This document shows positions 41,486-48,040 of a DNA stretch of 64,000 bases, piece by piece. Source of the DNA: a virus; the IMG/VR virus record IMGVR_UViG_3300017971_000284, positions 1-64,000 of that record; one strand, 5' to 3'. The translations under genes and the position numbers were made by a program. The notes beneath the pieces were generated by a model. It searched no databases. It saw only the letters and a list, made by a program, of their open reading frames with translations, and had not been told where the DNA came from. Positions within the stretch are counted from its first letter, which is position 1, and each line of letters starts with the position of its first letter.

Positions 41486-41575
41486 CCGCACTCCTAAGGG
41501 TGATGCGGGCATCCCAGTAAACCAAGTGTGTTCCTGATGGCTTTGATGTACATAACAGGAACACACACAACCCGC
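41484..41575 (+). ncRNA. Pseudoknot-capable leader RNA before SNF2 helicase gene
   Basis: A GCCGCA..TGCGGGC hairpin around CTCCTAAGGG comes first. GCGGG (41505-41509) can instead pair with CCCGC (41571-41575). An 11-bp perfect helix follows, GTGTGTTCCTG (41526-41536) with CAGGAACACAC (41556-41566). AGCC (41484-41487) can pair with GGCT (41539-41542) in its loop, making a pseudoknot. It ends 29 bases before the Shine-Dalgarno of 41619. Related in layout to the elements at 45864, 53337 and 54633. Confidence 0.6.
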
Positions 41576-41618
41576 AAAAAAATAATAACTATCCATAATA
41601 CCGAAAAGGAGCTGGATA

Positions 41619-43496
41619 ATGATAGAAAAAATTAAAAAATCATACAAATATGAAATAAATCAGGAAACAGATAAATTTATTGCTTCATTCAAATACAATG
41701 TTAAGAAAAAAGACTTCATTAAGACTCTGAAAGGCCGTAAATTTGATTGGGATAGAAAAGCATGGATAATAGACGCCACAAATGAAAATCTCTCGAAATT
41801 GAGCAAATCAGGGTTGTTTTCGATTAATCCGGAATGCACTCCGATAACTACAACTGCTGAACAAATAAAACCTCCCGAAAACGAAAAAACAACAATAATG
41901 AAAGATAATAAAATTTTATTATCTTTTTCGGGAGATAATTTCAGGAACACGCTTGGTTTCGTAAAAACTTTGGCTGGTAGAAAATATTCTGATAAAAAAT
42001 GGCATGTTCCGTTTACTTTGAATAATTATAAAAAACTTGTTGATTTCGAGTTTGACATTGATGATTCGATTCGCAAAAAATATTTTCATGAAATTAATTT
42101 TGATGATCCGGGAATTAAAGAAATATCAGGATTAAAAGGTATTCCGTATAACTTTCAATGGGATGCGTTTAATTTTATCGAAAGCCACGCCGGAAAGTGT
42201 ATGCTGGCAATGGACATGGGGCTTGGTAAAACTCTTGTGTCTCTTATGTATTGTCAACATCATCTCGAAAAAAGACCGGTTGTCATCGTTTGTCCGGCCA
42301 CACTGAAATTAAATTGGAAATCTGAAATTGAAAAGTGGCTTGGTGAAAAAAAAATCCAAGTTTTAAGCGGCCTTCCGAACGAAAATAATCAACTTGATCC
42401 TGAAGCGGAATTCTATATAGTCAATTATGATATTATCAGAAATATTCATAAAAAAAATGTTGAAATAAAACACTCCGGATGGATAAATTATTTCAACAAA
42501 GTAGAAATATTAATTATAGACGAATCACACAAAATAGGAAACTCGCAAACTTATCAGTCAAAAGCGGTTCGGGAATTATGCGATATCGCAAAACATATAA
42601 TCCCGCTCACAGGTACTCCGTTCAGAAATTCGGCAGATGAATTGTGGTCGATTCTGAACAAAGTCAAACCCTCCGTAGCAAGCACAAGATATGATTTCAG
42701 ATTCAGATATTGTAATCCACGTCATAACGGATTTGGGTGGCAATATAACGGAATTTCGAATGCGAAAGAACTCAATGAATATCTTAATTATTGCATGATC
42801 AGAATGAAAAAAACAGATGTGTTAAAAGATCTTCCGCAAAAAACAATCCAAATCATGCCAATTGAACTTGAATCATCTGACATGGCAAAGTACAAAGCCG
42901 AAATCCGTGGAATTGTTGATAATATAAGTAAATACGACAACAAAAAGAAAAAAGCCTGTATATTCAGATTAAGAAGAATATTGGGCGATGCAAAAGCGAA
43001 AGTTGTCAAAAAATGGTTAACTGATTTTTTCGACAATAATAATGAAAAATTCGTCATGTTCGCTCACCACAAAAAAGCGATTTCTGAATTAATGAAATCT
43101 CATAAAAACAGTGTTAAAATTGACGGCGATATTGACGTAAAAAAACGTCAGAACATTGTCGAAGAATTTCAGAATAACGGTGATATCAAATTGTTTGTCG
43201 GAGGTATTTCAGCAGCAGGAGTGGGGATAACGCTTACATCAGCATGTTACGGAGGTTTTACGGAGCTTCCTTTTGTTCCGGCTGATTTTGATCAATGTTG
43301 TGACAGATTGGTAAGAATCGGACAAGAAAGGCCGGTAACAATCTATGTATTCGTTGCAAAGGGCACGCTTGACGAATATCTGTGTGAAATTATTGATTAC
43401 AAAAGAGAAATCACGGAAAAAATTATTGACGGAAAATTCAAAGAAAGCGATATTATAGAATCATTAATCCAAAAACTTATCGAAGGAGAAAAGTAA
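41619..43496 (+). CDS. SNF2-family helicase with tandem HARP-like domains
   Basis: Helicase motifs: MDMGLGKT (motif I, near residue 200), IIDESHKIG (motif II, near 300), PLTGTPFRNS (III) and QCCDRLVRIGQERPV (VI) near the end, a complete SNF2/SF2 translocase. The first 170 residues hold two similar units, each ending in a Trp after a GRK..D..W pattern (LKGRKFDWDRKAW, LAGRKYSDKKWHV), like the HARP domains of SMARCAL1-type annealing helicases. A fork-remodelling or replication-restart role beside primase is likely. AAAAGGAGCTGGATA precedes the start. Confidence 0.85.
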   Translation: MIEKIKKSYKYEINQETDKFIASFKYNVKKKDFIKTLKGRKFDWDRKAWIIDATNENLSKLSKSGLFSINPECTPITTTAEQIKPPENEKTTIMKDNKILLSFSGDNFRNTLGFVKTLAGRKYSDKKWHVPFTLNNYKKLVDFEFDIDDSIRKKYFHEINFDDPGIKEISGLKGIPYNFQWDAFNFIESHAGKCMLAMDMGLGKTLVSLMYCQHHLEKRPVVIVCPATLKLNWKSEIEKWLGEKKIQVLSGLPNENNQLDPEAEFYIVNYDIIRNIHKKNVEIKHSGWINYFNKVEILIIDESHKIGNSQTYQSKAVRELCDIAKHIIPLTGTPFRNSADELWSILNKVKPSVASTRYDFRFRYCNPRHNGFGWQYNGISNAKELNEYLNYCMIRMKKTDVLKDLPQKTIQIMPIELESSDMAKYKAEIRGIVDNISKYDNKKKKACIFRLRRILGDAKAKVVKKWLTDFFDNNNEKFVMFAHHKKAISELMKSHKNSVKIDGDIDVKKRQNIVEEFQNNGDIKLFVGGISAAGVGITLTSACYGGFTELPFVPADFDQCCDRLVRIGQERPVTIYVFVAKGTLDEYLCEIIDYKREITEKIIDGKFKESDIIESLIQKLIEGEK

Positions 43497-43840
43497 TGAA
43501 AAAGATTCATATCATTGACAGCAGACCAGCAATAATTCCGAGGGATTGGAAAATCATCAATGCGCCTCGTCCTCTGTGGGGCAACCAAACTTGGCGTGGA
43601 GAATTCAGGCACGGCATATTTTATGCGGGTCTTGATCCCAATGATACAAACCATGAAATCGATATTAAAAATGCCGACAACCTGGATGCCTGGGAGCTTG
43701 TCTATTGGACGCCGGACAAAGCCAGGGAACATTTGAAAAACGATCCGAAATACAGAGATTATACGACCATGATTGACGAAATGGACTTGGCGCAACTAAG
43801 ACAGGCATTTTCATATGTCATGAACGAGAAAAATCAATAA
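43496..43840 (+). CDS. Hypothetical protein, 114 aa
   Basis: MKKIHIIDSRPAIIPRDWKI, then ELVYWTPDKAREHLKNDPKY. Its start overlaps the helicase stop by one base. CG-richer codons than its neighbours. No family recognised. Confidence 0.55.
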   Translation: MKKIHIIDSRPAIIPRDWKIINAPRPLWGNQTWRGEFRHGIFYAGLDPNDTNHEIDIKNADNLDAWELVYWTPDKAREHLKNDPKYRDYTTMIDEMDLAQLRQAFSYVMNEKNQ

Positions 43841-43877
43841 TGCTCATCAATTGGCTAAATAAACAAGGAGAAAAGTA

Positions 43878-44438
43878 ATGATTTTTACAAATTTCAGTAT
43901 TGAAAGTTACGAAAAAGAAATGTCATTTGGAAAACTGTGGGGATTCCATATCGGAGAATATGGAAGAGGAAGGAAAGAAGTCTTCATCCCGACTCCCGGA
44001 TATATAGAATTAAAAAAAGGAATTAATTCTGCATTCTCAATAGGGCAAACAAAAACGGGGAAATGCAGAATTAATTCCGGCAATTCCGCTGATTTTTTTA
44101 TTTTGTCAAGTCAAGGAGGTTATACAAGGCGAGGTAATGGGACTATAAAAAAATTAAAAACAAATCCGTTTAAAGAACTCGATTATGCATACGGAGCGGA
44201 TGGTGCGGCTGGCAGAATCGGATCTTGGTATGTTGTCATAGGTGAATTTCCAATAACAGAAACATGGATTCGTATTAAAATTTCAGGAGGCAATCCGTCT
44301 GATCTTGTTCATTGGGACGGATCAAAAGTCATTTATATCAAAAATGACGAAATAAATCATTATATCGATATGAACAATCTTGAGATCCCATTTAAATTGG
44401 GAAACTCACGATTCGACAATAGTGAGTGGGATTGTTAA
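43878..44438 (+). CDS. Hypothetical protein, 186 aa
   Basis: A beta-rich soluble protein with Gly-rich loops (LSSQGGYTRRGNGTIKKLK, YAYGADGAAGRIGSWYVV). AAGGAGAAAAGTA precedes the start. Directly upstream of the primase gene, with no gap, so probably a replication accessory. No family recognised. Confidence 0.55.
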   Translation: MIFTNFSIESYEKEMSFGKLWGFHIGEYGRGRKEVFIPTPGYIELKKGINSAFSIGQTKTGKCRINSGNSADFFILSSQGGYTRRGNGTIKKLKTNPFKELDYAYGADGAAGRIGSWYVVIGEFPITETWIRIKISGGNPSDLVHWDGSKVIYIKNDEINHYIDMNNLEIPFKLGNSRFDNSEWDC

Positions 44439-45299
44439 ATGCTTCTAAATTGGTTAAACAAACACGGACTGTCTCCGAAAACAGGTGGTAAAAACGTCGG
44501 TAGAAAAGGTTGGATAAACATCCGCTGTCCTTTTTGCGGAGATAGTTCAAATCATCTTGGAATATCCCCAACAGGCGGCTTAAATTGTTGGAGATGTCAG
44601 TGTAAAACAAACCTGACAGAGCTTGTAAAACATTTTGAAAGATGTTCGTGGAAAAATGCCAAAGAAATAACCGATTCGTTGGTAAAAGACAAATATTTTT
44701 CAGATAGTAATAAAAAAACAAAACAAATAAAAACAAAACTTCCGAAAGATCTGCTTGATGAACCTCTTGAAATTCATAAAAAATATCTGAAATCAAGAGG
44801 ATTCAATGTGTGGAAACTAATAGAAAAATATAACATAAAATTCACTGGAAAAATAGGACAAAATCGATTCAGCATTTTTGTTCCTATTTACGGTGGTGAG
44901 TGGATTTATGCGGATTGTACAAGAAAAAGAATCCCGTACGTGAAATCTGATAGCGCGAATCAGTATCTTTATAATATCGAAAAAATCACAACAGAATATG
45001 TTTTTTTGGTTGAAGGTTTGATTGATTGTTGGAGATTCGACGAAAGTGATACTATTCCGGCTTTGGGAGATTCCCTTTCAAATGAACAAATAAATCTGAT
45101 TGTTAAAAAATTTGAATTTGTGTATATAATTTTTGATGGAAGAAAAAAGAAAGCAAAAGGAGCGGAAGAGCAGGCGATAAATTTGGGTTGTCAATTAGAC
45201 GGATTTATAGATAACCGAGTTTTTTGTTGTGATTATGATGATCCGGGGAACATGACAAAAAAACAAATAAAAGAATTCAAAAGGAGTATGTTGATATGA
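44439..45299 (+). CDS. DnaG-type DNA primase
   Basis: The N-terminal zinc ribbon is CPFCGD...NCWRC (C30, C33, C50, C53). The TOPRIM region has FLVEGLIDCWRF near residue 190, with the catalytic Glu, and YIIFDGRKKKAKGAEEQA near 232, where the usual second Asp of DxD is replaced (FDGR). The protein (286 aa) therefore resembles short phage DnaG/gp61-like primases that make RNA primers for lagging-strand synthesis. The altered DxD may mean reduced activity or a different metal geometry. The stop overlaps the next (broken) gene. Confidence 0.78.
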   Translation: MLLNWLNKHGLSPKTGGKNVGRKGWINIRCPFCGDSSNHLGISPTGGLNCWRCQCKTNLTELVKHFERCSWKNAKEITDSLVKDKYFSDSNKKTKQIKTKLPKDLLDEPLEIHKKYLKSRGFNVWKLIEKYNIKFTGKIGQNRFSIFVPIYGGEWIYADCTRKRIPYVKSDSANQYLYNIEKITTEYVFLVEGLIDCWRFDESDTIPALGDSLSNEQINLIVKKFEFVYIIFDGRKKKAKGAEEQAINLGCQLDGFIDNRVFCCDYDDPGNMTKKQIKEFKRSMLI

Positions 45300-45837
45300 A
45301 CAGAATTGTTGTCGCATTAAGCGGAGGCAAGGCATCAGCATTTTGTGCAAATTGGGCAATAGAAAAATATAACAAAAATGTCCTTCTATATTTTAACGAT
45401 ACAAAATGGGAGCACCCTGATTTGTATAGATTTTTGGACGATTTACAAGATTTGTATCATAAAAAATAGTAATAGATAATGACGGCAGAAATCCTGAGCA
45501 ATTATTTTATGACAACAAAGCAATAGCAAATAACAGAATGCCTTTCTGTTCGCGAATTCTGAAAGCGGAAAGATTGCAAAAATTTGTTAAAAACGGAGAT
45601 ATTTTAATTTTTGGTATTGATAAAAATGAATCCAAAAGAGCAAAAAGAATCGAACAAGTCTACAGAAATATCGCTTTTAAAAAAAAATAAAAATTAAAAA
45701 AAGATGTTCATATTTTTAAGGATGAAACTTTAAAAGAATTTAGAAAAAGAATAGAAAATAATCAATTATCAAAATATTATGATGATGATTCGAACATCGT
45801 CGGTGAATGTGTTTGGATATGCAACAGTTTAAATTAA
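45296..45837 (+). pseudogene. Broken PAPS reductase-family / N-type ATP pyrophosphatase gene
   Basis: It begins with intact RBS (AAAAGGAG) and IVVALSGGKASAFCANWA, the SGGxxS P-loop of this family, but stops at TAG 45467. One missing A in the A-run at 45461-45466 would restore the frame, which then reads PEQLFYDNKAIANNRMPFCS, ILIFGIDKNESKRAKRIEQ. A TAA follows at 45688 and the frame goes on to DDSNIVGECVWICNS before ending at 45837. The phage family is often named phosphoadenosine phosphosulfate reductase, with roles in DNA modification or sulfur transfer. Confidence 0.75.
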
Positions 45838-45863
45838 AATTTTAAACATTTTATTAATATCAG

Positions 45864-45883
45864 AAGCCACGTAAGGGAGGCTT
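45864..45883 (+). ncRNA. Short leader element AAGCC-CGTAAGGGA-GGCTT
   Basis: AAGCC pairs with GGCTT around ACGTAAGGGA. AAGCC(A/T)CGTAAG matches the 5' end of the element at 54633 with one mismatch, and GGCTTTGAT matches the loop of the element at 41484. It looks like a shortened member of the same group. An 11-codon frame (45890-45925) and AAAGGAG precede the gene at 45928. Confidence 0.4.
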
Positions 45884-45927
45884 TGATTATGGAAAACAAA
45901 ATAATTCATTGCCAAAGGAGATAACAA

Positions 45928-46359
45928 ATGATTAATTTGGCAGGGGTAACAGAAAAGATAGCGGATTCAACAACTTTTTCGGAATTAAAAGAAGCAAAAA
46001 TCGATTTGATTATTTCCGATTCGTTTTCAAATTATGAGGTCAAAACGAAAAACAGAGGAATCTTGAATGGATGGATATTCAGACGGGCATGGTATTATTG
46101 GATAGCAGAGACAAAAACAAATCCTATCTCGTTCAAAGTGGCAGAAAAACTACATGAAGAATATGGAAAAGAAATAAGAGTAGCAGGATATGCCGGAGGG
46201 ATAAGCCCGAAGGAATGGTATAGTGATGAATATCGTAATGGGGTTTTCCACTATCATATCGATACGCAAAAAGGATTAAATAAACTTGCAGAGGTCATAA
46301 AAAAGGGTTGGAGTCAAAAAAAACGAAACTCGGAAATGTTGGGAGATGAAAACGAGTGA
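45928..46359 (+). CDS. Conserved phage hypothetical protein, 143 aa
   Basis: GWIFRRAWYYWIAETKTNPI, then EYGKEIRVAGYAGGISPKEW and FHYHIDTQKGLNKLAEVIK. This pattern (W-x-A, IRVAGYAGG, YHIDT) is one I associate with hypothetical proteins of phages. CAAAGGAGATAACAA precedes the start. Function unknown. Confidence 0.65.
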   Translation: MINLAGVTEKIADSTTFSELKEAKIDLIISDSFSNYEVKTKNRGILNGWIFRRAWYYWIAETKTNPISFKVAEKLHEEYGKEIRVAGYAGGISPKEWYSDEYRNGVFHYHIDTQKGLNKLAEVIKKGWSQKKRNSEMLGDENE

Positions 46360-46361
46360 AA

Positions 46362-46538
46362 ATGAATAAATGCAAAATATGTGGTAAAGATACAACGAAC
46401 GAAATCCCAGGAATAGATAAAAATTATTGCCTGAAATGTTTTATGTCGATTGAATATAAGAACCAAAAAGAAAATAAATCTTTGGTTGGCAATCAAAAAT
46501 TCCTTCGTTCAAAACTTGACAGATTTTTGAAGGAATGA
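46362..46538 (+). CDS. Small zinc-ribbon protein, 58 aa
   Basis: MNKCKICGKDTTNEIPGIDK, then YCLKCFMSIE: two CxxC pairs, a single ribbon followed by a Lys-rich tail. An in-frame GTG at 46356 is an alternative start. The promoter of the RNA at 46549 overlaps its 3' end. Function unknown. Confidence 0.55.
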   Translation: MNKCKICGKDTTNEIPGIDKNYCLKCFMSIEYKNQKENKSLVGNQKFLRSKLDRFLKE

Positions 46539-46544
46539 TAAAAT
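46516..46544 (+). promoter_or_regulatory. Sigma-70-like promoter of intergenic RNA
   Basis: TTGACA (46516-46521), 17-bp spacer, TAAAAT (46539-46544). It lies inside the end of the zinc-ribbon gene, and the expected start point (near 46551) is at the first helix of the RNA at 46549-46703. Confidence 0.7.
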
Positions 46545-46548
46545 TCCT

Positions 46549-46703
46549 TATAAAGACTGGCAATCTTTATAGTGAGAGAAATTGGCGTTGGATAAAAAAA
46601 ATTACAACAACAAAACAGTTTTCATACCTCTGCCAATCTCTCCAAAACGCGCGGTATTCGACTGCCAATCGATAAAAAAATGCCGCGCTCCTCTTCTTTT
46701 TAA
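46549..46703 (+). ncRNA. Candidate small RNA with own promoter and three helices
   Basis: Helix 1: TATAAAG (46549-46555) with CTTTATA (46565-46571). Helix 2: GAGAG/ATTGGC (46574-46586) with GCCAAT/CTCTC (46632-46642), with an AA bulge. Helix 3: GCGCGGTATT (46649-46658) with AATGCCGCGC (46679-46688, one G-U pair), containing a nested TCGA pair, followed by a T-rich stretch. GCCAAT occurs twice (46632 and 46665), so ATTGGC has two partners. About 150 nt; no known family recognised. Confidence 0.6.
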
Positions 46704-46717
46704 AACAAGGGGATAAC

Positions 46718-46930
46718 ATGTTTACAAGTCATAAAACAAAAGAAACAGTTAAAGACAAAAATTATAGAATCACTGTAAAACCGGCAAATGAGGAAATCAC
46801 AGAAAAAATTGTGGAATCGGAAGCCAAAAAACTCAAAATTGATATTGATAACTGTGATAAAAAATGTTTGGCTTTGCTTTATAATCGTGCTGTAAAATTT
46901 TTTAGGGGCGGAAAGGAGTTGGATTGGTAA
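46718..46930 (+). CDS. Hypothetical protein, 70 aa
   Basis: A small basic protein (TSHKTKETVKDKNYRITVK) with two adjacent Cys positions (DNCDKKCLALLYN). AAGGGGATAAC precedes the start, 15 bases after the end of the candidate RNA. The stop abuts the methyltransferase-like gene. No family recognised. Confidence 0.55.
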   Translation: MFTSHKTKETVKDKNYRITVKPANEEITEKIVESEAKKLKIDIDNCDKKCLALLYNRAVKFFRGGKELDW

Positions 46931-47419
46931 ATGAAAATTTTAGTTGCATGTGAAGAAAGTCAAGCTGTTACAATTGAATTTCGAAAAAAAGGACATAGTG
47001 CTTTTTCATGCGATATTTTACAATGTGGTGGTGATCATCCTGAATGGCACATACAAGATGATGTAACCAATTTACTTTGGAAAAAATGGGATATGGTCTT
47101 GGCATTTCCGCCGTGTACTCATCTTGCGTCATCAGGAGCAAGATGGTTTAAAGAGAAACAAAAAGACGGTAGGCAAAAAGAAGCAATAGATTTCTTTTTG
47201 ATGTTCACGAATTTATCTTGCAAATGGATGATTGAAAATCCAATAGGAATTATGTCAACACATTATAGAAAGCCTGATCAGATTATTCAACCATGGCAAT
47301 TCGGGCATGGAGAAACAAAAGCCACATGTCTGTGGATAAATAGGCTTCCACAACTAAAACCTACAAAAATCGTATCGGGAAGAGAGCAAAAAAATATGGA
47401 AAATGCCACCAAGCCATGA
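46931..47419 (+). CDS. DNA cytosine methyltransferase-like protein, C-terminally frameshifted
   Basis: LVACEESQAVTIEFRKKGHS, SCDILQ, a DMVLAFPPCTHLASSGARWF block (the PPC motif, catalytic Cys) and WMIENPIGIMSTHYRKPDQI match a family of small phage and prophage C5-methyltransferase-like proteins. At 162 residues it lacks a target recognition domain. The annotated end is an artefact of an A7 run at 47388-47394: with six A's the frame continues to 47486 with the usual family ending. See the next feature. If functional it would methylate cytosine in DNA; many family members are uncharacterised. Confidence 0.7.
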   Translation: MKILVACEESQAVTIEFRKKGHSAFSCDILQCGGDHPEWHIQDDVTNLLWKKWDMVLAFPPCTHLASSGARWFKEKQKDGRQKEAIDFFLMFTNLSCKWMIENPIGIMSTHYRKPDQIIQPWQFGHGETKATCLWINRLPQLKPTKIVSGREQKNMENATKP

Positions 47420-47486
47420 CAGAAGAAAGAAAAGGAGTAAAACTTATGCAGGAGTAGCAAAAGCCATGGCGGAACAATGGAGATAA
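47390..47486 (+). other. Displaced C-terminus of the methyltransferase-like gene
   Basis: In the frame reached by dropping one A, the sequence reads KIWKMPPSHDRRKKRSKTYA then GVAKAMAEQWR and a TAA at 47484-47486. This is the typical ending of the family (GIAxAMAxQW). The indel is in a homopolymer, so sequencing error, recent mutation or transcriptional slippage are all possible. Confidence 0.65.
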
Positions 47487-47499
47487 AGGAGAAAAAACA

Positions 47500-47682
47500 A
47501 TGGCGATACCTCTACTAGAAGAAGAAAAAGCCTGTCAAAAACGCAAAGGGAGTGGAAACATAGTGGTATATATCGATGGAATATGAATTGAACCAATATT
47601 TGATTGCAATCTTCGTATTATAGACAAAGAAAGCACAAACCGTGACAGAAGCAAAACCAAACACAAAAATAAAGCACTGTAA
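47500..47682 (+). pseudogene. Small gene interrupted by in-frame TGA
   Basis: MAIPLLEEEKACQKRKG, then NIVVYIDGI, stop TGA (47584-47586), then in frame IEPIFDCNLRIIDKES and on to TAA at 47680. Trp would suit the stop position (YIDGI-W-IEPIF). AAAGGAGAAAAAACA is a good ribosome-binding site. Either a 28-residue peptide is made, or the gene is a recent nonsense mutant, or the stop is read through. Confidence 0.45.
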
Positions 47683-47800
47683 AAATTGCCCTTATTGGGA
47701 TAACCCGGAAAGTCTTTATTGTCAGAATTGGATTTTTTGTTCTGTTTTTTTACATGAACTAATGAAGAAATGTGAGTTTTTTTTGTTTGATGATAAGTAA
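47642..47800 (+). CDS. Small Cys-rich protein, 52 aa
   Basis: GTG start; CKNCPYWDNPESLYCQNW, then a Cys in IFCSV and another in MKKCEFF. The spacing resembles the 47-residue protein at 17109 (CVYCKHW), so these are probably related zinc proteins. No good Shine-Dalgarno is visible. Function unknown. Confidence 0.4.
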   Translation: MTEAKPNTKIKHCKNCPYWDNPESLYCQNWIFCSVFLHELMKKCEFFLFDDK

Positions 47801-47801
47801 T

Positions 47802-47837
47802 TTTTAACTTTTTAATAAATTATTTTTATGATAATAT
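47802..47837 (+). promoter_or_regulatory. Phage promoter, copy D
   Basis: TTTTTA (47809-47814) in the context ATTTTTAACTTTTTA, 17-bp spacer ending TGA, -10 TAATAT (47832-47837). It drives the replication block. Confidence 0.75.
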
Positions 47838-47863
47838 AATATAAATAATGTGAAAGGAAAGAA

Positions 47864-48040
47864 ATGAAAATAACTGTAAGCTATACGATTGATGAAAATG
47901 TAAAAAAACAATTTGATGAGTATTGTGACAAAGGGTTGCATAACAAAAGTCGCGTTATAAACAAACTCATATCAGATTGGTTAGTTAAAAAAAACGGAGA
48001 ATCAAATAATGGAAAAACAACAAACGTGGGAAATATGTGA
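47864..48040 (+). CDS. Ribbon-helix-helix DNA-binding protein, 58 aa
   Basis: MKITVSYTIDENVKKQFDEY then NKSRVINKLISDWL: a beta-strand followed by two helices with the RHH spacing, as in Arc/CopG repressors, although the N-terminal strand is longer. AAAGGAAAGAA precedes the start. First gene after promoter D and it overlaps the initiator gene by 32 bases, so autoregulation of the replication operon is plausible. Confidence 0.7.
   Translation: MKITVSYTIDENVKKQFDEYCDKGLHNKSRVINKLISDWLVKKNGESNNGKTTNVGNM

Noticed and set aside
41474-41503. TTGACA at 41474 as promoter of the leader RNA at 41484
   Set aside because: No -10-like sequence occurs 16-18 bases downstream, where GC-rich hairpin sequence lies instead.
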